DNA from: Planctomycetota bacterium
GTDB taxonomy: Bacteria > Planctomycetota > UBA1135 > GCA-002686595
Direction of reading: 5' to 3'
Length of the DNA: 64,000 bases
NCBI GenBank assembly: GCA_002862085.1
Contig: PKCK01000099.1
Location: forward strand, 19,490-83,489
Part shown: piece after piece, positions 9,728 through 18,692 of the stretch
Numbering within the stretch: the first letter of the stretch is position 1
Layout of the letters: each line of letters starts with the position of its first letter
Made by a program: the position numbers and the translations under genes
Notes under the pieces: model-generated
Seen by the model: the letters and a program-made list of their open reading frames with translations, nothing else
What the model was told of the DNA's origin: nothing
The model's database searches: none

Positions 9728-10882
9728 ATGGTCGGCCTCAACCTCGCTCCCTTGGCCCTCGCGGCCAGCGTGCTGCCCCTTCTCGCGACCTCCGACGCCG
9801 CCCCGGCAGCGGGCGTGGCCTTGGCCCAGAAGGATACCGGGGGCACCAGCTGGCTCGCTTTCCCCGACGAGCCCCTCGGGCGGCCCTGGGCATCGGTGGG
9901 TGCAGGCACGAAGGCCTGGACGTTCCTGGCCGAACCGGGCTCCGAGGCCCTGGAGGCGGAGGGCGGGCCCTGGCCCACGTGGGCGGCGGACCTCGGGATC
10001 GTGGCGTCGAGCGAGCCCTCACCTGAGCGCCGCGAGGCGATCGCACGGCTTTGCCGCTTCGCTGCCCGAGACGGCCGGCCGGACGACGCGTACCGATGGG
10101 CGGCGGCCCTCGGGGCGGGCGACCCGGAAGGACTCGCCGGCGTGGTCCCCTACCTGTTCCCGGGCGTTCCCTTCGGTACCTCGCTCGGGGCCGCCGGGCG
10201 CCCCGGACCGCTCGGCCCCTCGATGGCCCTGCGTCCGCTCCTGCCTCCCGCCACGGAGCGGTTGCCCTTCGGGCAGATCCAGTGGCGTGAAGCCACCGCT
10301 CGTGGACTCCAGACCGGAGACACGCGCTTCGACCTCCTGGTCAAGGTGGACGGCTCGGGGGTCGTCGCCGAGTTCCAGGAGATCCAGGGCAGCCGCGGCG
10401 CCGTCGACCTCGTCCTGCCCGCACCCGCGGGCTACCGCCTGAAGACCCTCTACGTCGACTGGGAGAAGATGCCCCTGCCGGAGGGCGCCGATGCGGAGAC
10501 GATCGACTGGTCGCGCCACCCGGTGCGCGTACCGCTCGATCCGGAGGAGGGCAGCTTTTCGGTCTTCGCGCGGCTCGCACCGCTGCCGGCCGAACTCCCC
10601 ACTCCCCCGGGCGGGACGCTGCCCGCCGCGCTGATCGAGGCCGGTCTCGAGGTGCGCACCGGCGACCGCTCCCCGCCCGCTGTCGAGGACGTGGTCCGGG
10701 CCTGGGGACGGGCGGTGGGCGTCGACGCCCGGGTCCGCCGCGTCGTTTCGCTGCACGAGCCCGTGGACCGCACGGTGCGCGGCGCCGTGATCGATCTCAC
10801 CAGGAGCGCGGACCCGGCGCGGCTCGTGCGCGCGGTGACGAGCGCCATCGAGCTCCGATTCCTCCCCGTCCGAGCGCGCTGA
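9728..10882 (+). CDS. secreted hypothetical protein
   Basis: ORF with signal-like start MVGLNLAPLALAASVLPLLATSDAAPAAG; no family recognised. Confidence 0.55.
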   Translation: MVGLNLAPLALAASVLPLLATSDAAPAAGVALAQKDTGGTSWLAFPDEPLGRPWASVGAGTKAWTFLAEPGSEALEAEGGPWPTWAADLGIVASSEPSPERREAIARLCRFAARDGRPDDAYRWAAALGAGDPEGLAGVVPYLFPGVPFGTSLGAAGRPGPLGPSMALRPLLPPATERLPFGQIQWREATARGLQTGDTRFDLLVKVDGSGVVAEFQEIQGSRGAVDLVLPAPAGYRLKTLYVDWEKMPLPEGADAETIDWSRHPVRVPLDPEEGSFSVFARLAPLPAELPTPPGGTLPAALIEAGLEVRTGDRSPPAVEDVVRAWGRAVGVDARVRRVVSLHEPVDRTVRGAVIDLTRSADPARLVRAVTSAIELRFLPVRAR

Positions 10883-10936
10883 GGCGATCCGGGCCCCGAA
10901 CGTGGAGGGCGGGGGCGAGTACCCTTGAGGGGCCCC

Positions 10937-12274
10937 ATGCAGAACTCTCTCCACGCCCGACACCGCGAGGCCTACCTCGAGCGGCTGGCCGCAGAAGGCG
11001 CCGCCGCGGTCGTCCCCACGGCGAGCCCGAAGGTCAGGAGCAACGACTCCGACTACCGGTTCCGCCCGCACAGTGACTTCTGGTACCTGACCGGCTTCGA
11101 CGAGCCAGGCGCGTGCCTCGTCCTCTTGCCCGCGCGTGGCGAACAGGCGGCGCGGACCGTGCTCTTCCTGCGGCCGAAGGACAAGGAGCGCGAGATCTGG
11201 GACGGCCGGCGGCTCGGCGTCGAGGACGCCCCGGCGGCCCTCGGCGTCGACGAGGCCCACGACGTCGCACGGCTGTGGGACGAGCTGCCCGAGCTGCTGT
11301 CCGGCCACGAGGCGATCGCATGGCGCTTCGGCGACGACGAGGATGCGGACCGACGGATGATCGAGGTCTTCACCGGGCTCCGAGCCAGCGCGCGCGGGGC
11401 GGTCCGTCCGCCCGTCTCCCTGCTCGATCCCGCGCCGCATCTGCACGAGATGCGGGTCATCAAGTCCGCTGACGAGCTGGAGTTCATGCGGAGCGCCGCC
11501 CAGCTGACCGCGGCGGCGCACCGGGACCTCATGGGGTTCGTGACCCCCGGGCGCAACGAGTGCGAGGTCGAGGCCTTCCTCGACCACGCCTACCGCTCGA
11601 ACGGCTCCACCGGCGCGGCCTACGGACACATCTGCGCCGGCGGCGCCAACGCGTGCATCCTGCACTACGTCGAGAACGATCAGCCGCTCGCGGACGGCGA
11701 TCTGATCCTCGTCGACTCGGGGGCTGAGTGGGGCTACTACGCGGCTGACATCACGCGGACCTTCCCGGTGAACGGGCGTTTCAGCGATGACCAGCGCGCC
11801 ATCTACGAGGTCGTGCTGCGCGCGGAGATGGCTGCGATCGATGCCGTCAGACCCGGCGTACGCTTCGACGAGATCCACCAGGCCGCCCTCGAGGTGATCG
11901 TCGATGGCCTGATCGAGCTGGGCCTGGTCACGGGGACGCGGCAGGAGGTCCTCGACGCGGGCAGCTACCGCGCCTTCTTCATGCACAAGACCAGCCACTG
12001 GCTGGGCCTCGACGTCCACGACCAGGGTCGCTACTACGAAGGTGGGGAGTCCCGCGCGCTCCAGCCCGGGATGGTCCTCACCGTCGAGCCGGGTCTCTAC
12101 ATCGACCCCGAGAACACCGACGTGGACGAGCGCTGGCGCGGGATCGGGGTGCGTATCGAGGACGACGTGGTCGTGACCGCGGAGGGGCACGAGGTGCTGA
12201 CCCAGGGCGCGCCCAAGACCGTGGAGCAGGTGGAGGCGGCGTGTGGGGCCGCCGCGGCGACGACCGGGAGCTGA
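10937..12274 (+). CDS. pepP: Xaa-Pro aminopeptidase (M24B)
   Basis: RFRPHSDFWYLTGFDEPGACLVL, AAYGHICAGGANACILHY, LVDSGAEWGYYAADITRTFPVNG, HKTSHWLGLDVHD, GMVLTVEPGLYI. Confidence 0.9.
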   Translation: MQNSLHARHREAYLERLAAEGAAAVVPTASPKVRSNDSDYRFRPHSDFWYLTGFDEPGACLVLLPARGEQAARTVLFLRPKDKEREIWDGRRLGVEDAPAALGVDEAHDVARLWDELPELLSGHEAIAWRFGDDEDADRRMIEVFTGLRASARGAVRPPVSLLDPAPHLHEMRVIKSADELEFMRSAAQLTAAAHRDLMGFVTPGRNECEVEAFLDHAYRSNGSTGAAYGHICAGGANACILHYVENDQPLADGDLILVDSGAEWGYYAADITRTFPVNGRFSDDQRAIYEVVLRAEMAAIDAVRPGVRFDEIHQAALEVIVDGLIELGLVTGTRQEVLDAGSYRAFFMHKTSHWLGLDVHDQGRYYEGGESRALQPGMVLTVEPGLYIDPENTDVDERWRGIGVRIEDDVVVTAEGHEVLTQGAPKTVEQVEAACGAAAATTGS

Positions 12275-12286
12275 GGCCCACGCACC

Positions 12287-13234
12287 GTGGCGATGGAGCA
12301 GGATCAGCGCGGCGGGGCGGGCGAGCCGGACCCGGCCGCCCTCGCGGACTCGGGAATCCTCGTCCGCCGCTTCGTCGGCGAGGACAACCCCGAGGAGGCG
12401 TCTCGTGTCCTGCGCGAAGCGCTTCGACGAGCGCCCCTCCCCAGCCTCTCCGGACTCGCCTTCGAGATCATGGGGCTCGCCTGGGTGTTCGGCGGGCTGT
12501 TCGGGCTCCTGTGCGTCAGCGCCCTCGTGCCAGTGGAACGCCGCGTCTCGGCCGCGCTCGACAGCTTCCTCCCCGTCGCGGCGCCCGAGAGCCTTCCTTT
12601 CTGGCTCGCAGCATTGGTCCCGGTCGTCCTGTTCAGCGTGCGGGTCGCAGCCGGTCTCGCCAGGATCGCCAGCGAGGGGAAGGGCCAAGGCGGCGGAGCG
12701 AACGCCGTGCGAGCCTTTCGACTGGGCGGACGCGTCCAGGTCTCCGCGGTCGCCGTGTGGCTCCAGATCTTCGGGATGATGGCCTGCGCGACCGTGGTCC
12801 TGCTCGCGCCGCTCGTACTCCTGAGCGTCGTCGTGCAGGTCGAGATGCTCCAGCCCCTCTGGGTCGTCCTCGCGGGGCTCGGACTCACCTTCACGCTCTG
12901 CTACGGGGCTGCGCTGGGCGCCGTTCAAGAGCTCGCCATGGCGAGCCTCGTCCGCCACGAGCGAGGAACGGGCTCGGCGATCCTGCACGCGTGGCGCCTG
13001 ATGAGGAACAAGCGACTCACGGCCTCGCGTATGGCCGTCGTGGAGATGGCCGCGCGCGTGGTGATCGTGGCGACGGCCTGGGCCGTCGGCGAGTTCGCGA
13101 GCGTGTGGCTGGGGATCGGACAGCTGGTGGTCTTCGGCGCCCTCGTCGGCGGCTTCAGGTGCCAGGCCTGGGCCCTGGGATTCCCGCGCATCGGGGGCCT
13201 GGAGGCGGAGACCACTCAGCCGCTCGCCTCCTGA
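12287..13234 (+). CDS. integral membrane hypothetical protein
   Basis: Several hydrophobic segments; follows pepP closely. Confidence 0.6.
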   Translation: MAMEQDQRGGAGEPDPAALADSGILVRRFVGEDNPEEASRVLREALRRAPLPSLSGLAFEIMGLAWVFGGLFGLLCVSALVPVERRVSAALDSFLPVAAPESLPFWLAALVPVVLFSVRVAAGLARIASEGKGQGGGANAVRAFRLGGRVQVSAVAVWLQIFGMMACATVVLLAPLVLLSVVVQVEMLQPLWVVLAGLGLTFTLCYGAALGAVQELAMASLVRHERGTGSAILHAWRLMRNKRLTASRMAVVEMAARVVIVATAWAVGEFASVWLGIGQLVVFGALVGGFRCQAWALGFPRIGGLEAETTQPLAS

Positions 13235-13382
13235 GCCCGGAGTCCCGCGGATCGGCCGCGATGCCCCTGCCGTGGGCGCTCCGGAGCCGGCCCTCCGGTG
13301 ACTCCCGGACACCGTGAACACCACGCCTCCCGATCCCCCCTCGGCGCGCGCCCTGCACCTCGTGTGAACCGCCCCACAAGAG

Positions 13383-13421
13383 ACCAGCCCGCATCGTCGC
13401 TGCGCGACGGTGCGGGCTGGT
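13383..13421 (-). terminator. 18-bp hairpin overlapping the 3' end of tRNA-Lys
   Basis: ACCAGCCCGCATCGTCGC-TGC-GCGACGGTGCGGGCTGGT; right arm includes the tRNA discriminator and encoded CCA. Confidence 0.6.
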
Positions 13422-13493
13422 GAGCGCGCCAGGGCTCGAACCTGGGACCTACTGGTTAAAAGCCAGTTGCTCTACCAACTGAGCTACGCGCCC
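13418..13493 (-). tRNA. tRNA-Lys (anticodon TTT), CCA encoded
   Basis: Minus strand GGGCGCGTAGCTCAGTTGGTAGAGCAACTGGCTTTTAACCAGTAGGTCCCAGGTTCGAGCCCTGGCGCGCTCACCA. Confidence 0.96.
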
Positions 13494-13627
13494 TTTCATG
13501 GTCTCGCCCACCGAATCCCGGCCGACGAGCGCCGAGATCCTACGGTTTCCCAAGGCGATCTCAAGGAGAGAGCGGGGAGTTTGGCCCGCGTCCTCGAGCC
13601 CCTGTGACGGTGGCTCCGACGTGTGCT

Positions 13628-13653
13628 CGGGCCCCCGCGGACGCGGGCGCCCG
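13628..13653 (-). terminator. possible terminator downstream of frr
   Basis: CGGGCCCCCGC-GGAC-GCGGGCGCCCG, 11-bp stem with one mismatch. Confidence 0.4.
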
Positions 13654-13664
13654 GGCGCAGCACT

Positions 13665-14225
13665 TCAGTCTTCGAGGACCTCCTTGGTCTTCTTGTCCTG
13701 CACCTCACCGACCTTGCCCTCGTACTCCTTCAGGAGCTTCTGGATCTCGTCCTGGAGGTCGCGGTTGTCGTCCTCGGTGATGTCGCTCTTCTTCTGAAGC
13801 GCGTCGGCCTCCTTGTTCGCATCGCGGCGAATGTTCCGCAGGGACACCCGCCCCTCCTCGCCGAGGTCCTTGGCCTTGGCCGCGTACTTCTTGCGCTGGT
13901 CCCCGCTGAGCGGCGGCATGGTGAGCCGGATGATCTTGCCGTCGTTCTCCGGCGCGATGCCGATGTCCGATTTCATCAGAGCCTTCTCGATCTCCTTCAC
14001 CACGCTCGCGTCGAAGGGCTTGATCGCCAGGGTCCGCGCCTCGGGGACCGTGATCTGCGCGATCTGGCTCAGCGGCGTCGGGGTGCCGTAGTAATCCACG
14101 CGCACGTGCTCCACCAGCGCCGAGGAGGCGCGGGAGGTGCGGATGTTCCGCAGCATGTCACGGGTGTGGCCCAGGGCCTTCTCCATGCGGCCCTTGGCGT
14201 CGGCGAGAACGTCGTCGTAGCTCAT
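13665..14225 (-). CDS. frr: ribosome recycling factor
   Basis: MSYDDVLADAKGRMEKALGHTRDMLRNIRTSRASSALVEHVRVDYYGTPTPLSQIAQITVPEARTLAIKPFD. Confidence 0.97.
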   Translation of the reverse strand: MSYDDVLADAKGRMEKALGHTRDMLRNIRTSRASSALVEHVRVDYYGTPTPLSQIAQITVPEARTLAIKPFDASVVKEIEKALMKSDIGIAPENDGKIIRLTMPPLSGDQRKKYAAKAKDLGEEGRVSLRNIRRDANKEADALQKKSDITEDDNRDLQDEIQKLLKEYEGKVGEVQDKKTKEVLED

Positions 14226-14311
14226 CGTTCTGGTCGCGGGATCCTCTGGATCCCCGGTCGTGGGTCTGGGTTGGGTGGTGACTGTTGAGAGAGGGGACTC
14301 GCCCCGGGCCG

Positions 14312-15043
14312 TCAGCTCGCCTGATCGTCCGGCACGATGGTCGTACCGATGGGTTCTCCGCGCACGACGCGCTCGAGGTTCCCCTCCTTGAACATGTCGA
14401 AGACCACCACCGGAATCGAGTGGTCGCGGCACATCGTGATCGCGGTGCCGTCCATGACCTTGAGGTCCTTCATGAGCACCTCGCCGTAGGACAGCGTCTC
14501 GTAGCGCTTGGCGTCCGGGTCCTTCTGCGGGTCGGCGGAGTAGACGCCGTCGACCTTGGTGGCTTTCATCAGCACGTCGCACTCCAGCTCGTTCGCTCGG
14601 AGCGCCGCGGCGCTGTCCGTCGTGAAGAAGGGGTTGCCCGTACCCGCGCCGAGGATGACGACGCGGCCGCGCTGGAGATGTCGCTCCGCCCGGCGACGCA
14701 CGAAGAGCTCCGCGACCTGGCGGATCTCCAGGGCGGTCATGACGCGCGTCTCGCGGCCGAAATGCTCGATCGCCTCGGACATGGCGAGGGCGTTGACGAC
14801 CGTCCCCAGCATGCCCATGTAGTCCGCGTTCGCGCGGTGGCCGCCGAAGGCCGAGAACTCGGCCCCGCGGAGGATGTTCCCTCCCCCCACGACCATCGCG
14901 ACCTCGACCCCGAGCTCGACCACGCGGGCGACCTGGGCGGCGATCTTGGTGACCTGGTCCGCGTCGATGCCGTGCCCGGTGTCGGGCGATCCGAGGGCCT
15001 CGCCGGACATCTTGAGGAGGATGCGTCGGTAGCTGGGCGCCAT
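14312..15043 (-). CDS. pyrH: UMP kinase
   Basis: MAPSYRRILLKMSGEALG...VVGGGNILRGAEFSAFGGHRANADYMGMLGTVVNALAMSEAIE. Confidence 0.97.
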   Translation of the reverse strand: MAPSYRRILLKMSGEALGSPDTGHGIDADQVTKIAAQVARVVELGVEVAMVVGGGNILRGAEFSAFGGHRANADYMGMLGTVVNALAMSEAIEHFGRETRVMTALEIRQVAELFVRRRAERHLQRGRVVILGAGTGNPFFTTDSAAALRANELECDVLMKATKVDGVYSADPQKDPDAKRYETLSYGEVLMKDLKVMDGTAITMCRDHSIPVVVFDMFKEGNLERVVRGEPIGTTIVPDDQAS

Positions 15044-15155
15044 GGCAGGCACTCTACGCCGCGCCGCTCGCCGAGGCCCGCGCCATACCCCTTTTCGAGC
15101 TGCTGGCGCCGCCTGGGCCGGAGCTCCGTCCACATCGAGTCGCCCGGAACGCGAA

Positions 15156-15185
15156 CCGGGGAGCCCCCTCGCGGAGGCTCCCCGG
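15156..15185 (-). terminator. hairpin between tsf and pyrH
   Basis: CCGGGGAGCC-CCCTCGCGGA-GGCTCCCCGG, 10-bp perfect stem. Confidence 0.5.
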
Positions 15186-15225
15186 GTGGAAGCAGGGGGC
15201 CGGTGGGCGCCGGCCGGAGTCTCAC

Positions 15226-16068
15226 TCAGCCGAGCTGAGCGCGGGTGAAGCCGTCGATCTTGGTCCCGGCGCCGAGCTCGGCCTCCAGGGCCTTCGCCAC
15301 GGAGGACTTGTCGTCCATGATCCAGGGCTGTCCGACGAGGGTGCGCTCCGCGAAGAACTTCTGGAGGCGCCCGACCATGATCTTCTCCTGGATGTCCTCG
15401 GGCTTGCCCTTCAGGCCGTCGCGGATGATGTCCTTCTCACGCTCGACGTCGGACTCCGGCACGCCGGACTCGTCGAGGGCCGAGGGGCTGAAGACCACGA
15501 CGTGCATGCCGAGCTGCTTGAGCGTGTCGCCCGCCTTGGCAGCGTCCGCGGGAGTCGTCACGTTGACGAGCGCGCCCTTCTTGTTGTCGTGGTGCACGTA
15601 GCCCGACACCTGGCCGCCGTCGTTGCAGTAGGCGCAGGCCTCGACGATCTGCAGGTTCTCCTTCATCTCACCGATCTTGGCGGTCAGGGCCTCCTGGACG
15701 GTGCCGCCGGTCGACCAGCTCTGCTCGAGCATCGCGGCGACCGAGCCAGGCTTGTGGTCGTAGGCGTGATCCACCAGCGCCTGATGGAACTCGATGAACC
15801 CGGGGGTCGAGGCGAGGAAGTCCGTCTCGGTGGCGAGAGCGACGATCGCGCCGACCTTGCCGTCGTCGGACACCTTCACGCCGACGCGTCCCTCGGCCGT
15901 TTCACGGCCGACCTTCTTGGCCGCCGATTTGAGTCCCGCTTTCCGGAGCTCGTCGAGGGCGGCGTCGACGTCGCCGTCGGTGGAGGTGAGCGCCTTCTTG
16001 CACTCCATCATGCCGGCGCCGCTCATCTCGCGGAGCTGACGGACCAGTTGGGCGGTGATCTCGGGCAT
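15226..16068 (-). CDS. tsf: elongation factor Ts
   Basis: MPEITAQLVRQLREMSGAGMMECKKALTSTDGDVDAALDELRKAGLKSAAKKVGRETAEGRV. Confidence 0.97.
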   Translation of the reverse strand: MPEITAQLVRQLREMSGAGMMECKKALTSTDGDVDAALDELRKAGLKSAAKKVGRETAEGRVGVKVSDDGKVGAIVALATETDFLASTPGFIEFHQALVDHAYDHKPGSVAAMLEQSWSTGGTVQEALTAKIGEMKENLQIVEACAYCNDGGQVSGYVHHDNKKGALVNVTTPADAAKAGDTLKQLGMHVVVFSPSALDESGVPESDVEREKDIIRDGLKGKPEDIQEKIMVGRLQKFFAERTLVGQPWIMDDKSSVAKALEAELGAGTKIDGFTRAQLG

Positions 16069-16270
16069 GTGCGTGTGGGTTGGTTGAGCGGCCCGCCGCG
16101 ATGGGCGCGAACCGTGGGCGCCGCGGCGCCGGGGGACGAGGGTCGGAGACGGCGCGGGGCCGCTCCGCTCGGAGGAACGGATGGGGTCGATGTGGAGCAG
16201 CGCCGAGTCCTGGGACGGCCCCCGCGAAAGGGAACCGGAGAGGGCACTCGGCGCCGGTACTGGAGAGGCA

Positions 16271-16299
16271 GGACGGCGCGCGCGGAACGCGCGCCGTCC
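16271..16299 (-). terminator. hairpin between rpsB and tsf
   Basis: GGACGGCGCGCG-CGGAA-CGCGCGCCGTCC, 12-bp perfect stem. Confidence 0.5.
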
Positions 16300-16308
16300 G
16301 CGCGGATG

Positions 16309-17295
16309 TCACTCGGCCGCGGCCGCGTCGGTGGACGGCGCCGCAGGCGCGGCCTCGGTGCCGGGCGCCTCGGCGGCGGGGGCGGCCTCGGCGGCGGGGG
16401 CGGCCTCGGCGGCGGGGGCGGCCTCGGGGGCGGCCTCGGGGGCGGGGGCGGCCTCCGCGGCGGGAGCGGCCTCCGCGGCAGGAGCGGGCTTCGCGAGGTC
16501 CTCGGGGCGCTCGGGGAGCTTGTTGCCCGTGGTGGGACGCACGACGTCGCCGGTCCCGTCACCTTCGTCCTTGCGCTCGGCGACGCCCACGGCCTGGAGG
16601 TTGTCGGTGTGCTGATGCCAACCGGCCTCGACCGAGTCGACGAGCTCTTCGACGAGCAGACGCACCGACTTGAGCGCGTCGTCGTTGCCCGGGATGACGA
16701 TGTCGACGTCCTCCGGATCGCAGTCGGTGTCGAGGATACCGATCACGACGATGCCCATCTTTCGAGCCTCGCGGACGGCGTTGCCTTCGCGCGAGGGATC
16801 GACGATGACCATCGCCCCCGGCATCTTGTCCATCTCGCGGATGCCGCCGAGGTTGCGCTCGATCTTGCGGCGCTCGCGGTTGATCTGCGCGACCTCCTTC
16901 TTGGTCAGCTTCTGCTGCTCGATCGCCTTCTCGTCGATGGCCTCGAGCTGGGCGAGACGCTTCAGTCGACTGCGGATGACGCTGAAGTTGGTCAGCGTGC
17001 CGCCGATCCAGCGCTCGGTGACGATGGGCATACCGGTGCGCTGGCCTGCGTCCTGGATGACGCCCTTGACCTGGCGCTTGGTGCCGACCCAGAGGACCGT
17101 CTGGCCCTCGGAGGCGATGCGGAAGAGGAGGTTCTGCGCGCGGAGAAGGCCCTTGACGGTCTCGCGCAGGTCGATCACGTGGATCATCCCGCGACGGCCG
17201 TGGATGTAAGGGGCCATCTTCGGATTCCACCGCGACACGCGGCATCCGAAGTGCACACCAGCTTCGATCAGCTTCTGTGCGTCGATGTTGCTCAT
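16309..17295 (-). CDS. rpsB: 30S ribosomal protein S2 with low-complexity C-terminal extension
   Basis: MSNIDAQKLIEAGVHFGCRVSRWNPKMAPYIHGRRGMIHVIDLRETVKGLLRAQNLLF; Ala/Pro/Glu tail. Confidence 0.96.
   Translation of the reverse strand: MSNIDAQKLIEAGVHFGCRVSRWNPKMAPYIHGRRGMIHVIDLRETVKGLLRAQNLLFRIASEGQTVLWVGTKRQVKGVIQDAGQRTGMPIVTERWIGGTLTNFSVIRSRLKRLAQLEAIDEKAIEQQKLTKKEVAQINRERRKIERNLGGIREMDKMPGAMVIVDPSREGNAVREARKMGIVVIGILDTDCDPEDVDIVIPGNDDALKSVRLLVEELVDSVEAGWHQHTDNLQAVGVAERKDEGDGTGDVVRPTTGNKLPERPEDLAKPAPAAEAAPAAEAAPAPEAAPEAAPAAEAAPAAEAAPAAEAPGTEAAPAAPSTDAAAAE
16368..16487 (-). repeat. imperfect ~18-nt tandem repeat encoding the AAPAAE-type tail of S2
   Basis: Repeated cggcggcgggggcggcct units read directly. 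Confidence 0.75.
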
Positions 17296-17650
17296 GGGAA
17301 CTGTGGGGCGGGTTTGGGCCGGCCTGAGGGAACTCCCCAGGCGCGGAAATCGAGCCGGAGAGTTTACGGAGGCCTGCCCGGATGTCCAGTGGTCACAGCC
17401 GGGCCGAGGCTCCCCCCACCGCTGGTGCTCCGCCGGGCCTCGTCGGTCGCCCTCCTCCATCCCCCCTCCCGCTCGGGACTCCGTCCGCGGGCACGACGTC
17501 TCGTTCCGGGCCCGACACAGCCTCCCGGGCCGGTCTACACTTGGGGATCCGGTGTCGCCGCGCAGCGGCTCCGACTCACCCGGTATCTCACGCCCCCACG
17601 GCCTCGGCCGTGTCCGGCGCAACTCACAGGGCCCTCCCGGGTCCTTGGCC

Positions 17651-18676
17651 GTGCCCTGCCCCAAGCGACTCCTCGTCCTCGGCGACCGCGCCCGGAGCGC
17701 GGACGAGAACGCGCCGTCCCTCTGCGACGTGTTCCGCCCGCTGGAGGCCCTCGGCGTCCACGTGATCGCTGCCGAGAGCCTCGAGGACGCTGCGGGCGAG
17801 CTCGAGAGGAACGAGGTGGACGTGCTCGTCGTCGACCCGGAGGTCGTCGGCGGCGGTGAGGGCCAGGCGCGAGCCGCGCTGCGGCTGAAGACGCTGAGGC
17901 GCTGGCTCGACCAGACCGAGAGCCAGCGCGCTCCGGGCGCCGGACTCCCGCCCGTCCTCGTCGTCTCGGATCCCGACGATCCCATCCCCGCCGTCGTTGC
18001 GGGTCGCATGCTCCTGGAGACCCGCGCCTGGGACATCGCGCGCAGGGACGCGTCCCCCGAGGAGCTCCTCCTGCGAACCGAGCACCTCGTGGCCCAGGCT
18101 CGCTCCGCGGCGGAGCTCGAGCGAGTCCGTTACGAGGCGTCGCACGACGACAGGACCGGTCTTCTCCGGCCCGGTGCCTTCGAAGAGCGTCTCCGCGCCC
18201 ACTTCTCGGCGGCCCAGCGTCACCGCCTCCAGCTGGCCCTGGTCCTCGTGGACATGGACAACTTCGGCGAGGTGAACAAGCGCTTCGATCACACGGTGGG
18301 CGACGACCTGATCGGGCGCGCGGGCAGCGTCATCCGGATGAGCCTGCGCGAGGAGGACGTCGGCGCCCGCATCGGCGGTGACGAGTTCGCGCTGGTCCTG
18401 CCGTACACGCAGCGCGTGGCCGCTGCGCGCGTCGTCTCCAGGCTCACGGGCCGCTTCCGCGCACTCAGCGGACCGGCCCCGCGCGCCGCCGGAGGAGACG
18501 GCTCGTCGATCTACGTCAGCGCGAGTCTCGGGTTCGAGACCTTCGACGGCAGCGACGTCGAGAGCCCTGAGGATCTCCGTCGCCGCGCCGAGCGCGCCCT
18601 GGGCGTTGCGAAGGCCCGGGGCGGTGACCAGGGCGTCTACTTCCGCAACCTCGACGAGCGCGATCGAGCCGGCTGA
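17651..18676 (+). CDS. GGDEF-domain protein (putative diguanylate cyclase) with N-terminal receiver-like region
   Basis: REEDVGARIGGDEFALVLPY (intact GGDEF and RxxD I-site), VDMDNFGEVNKRFDHTVGDDLI; GTG start proposed. Confidence 0.85.
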   Translation: MPCPKRLLVLGDRARSADENAPSLCDVFRPLEALGVHVIAAESLEDAAGELERNEVDVLVVDPEVVGGGEGQARAALRLKTLRRWLDQTESQRAPGAGLPPVLVVSDPDDPIPAVVAGRMLLETRAWDIARRDASPEELLLRTEHLVAQARSAAELERVRYEASHDDRTGLLRPGAFEERLRAHFSAAQRHRLQLALVLVDMDNFGEVNKRFDHTVGDDLIGRAGSVIRMSLREEDVGARIGGDEFALVLPYTQRVAAARVVSRLTGRFRALSGPAPRAAGGDGSSIYVSASLGFETFDGSDVESPEDLRRRAERALGVAKARGGDQGVYFRNLDERDRAG

Positions 18677-18692
18677 GACGCCGGCCACCGCG

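Noticed and set aside
10019-13324. 1101-aa minus-strand ORF
   Set aside because: Antisense to well-supported pepP and membrane genes; compositionally biased translation typical of a high-GC shadow ORF.
16368-16487. Tandem repeat as possible CRISPR array
   Set aside because: No spacers; repeats are contiguous, in frame, and encode the AAPAAE tail of S2.
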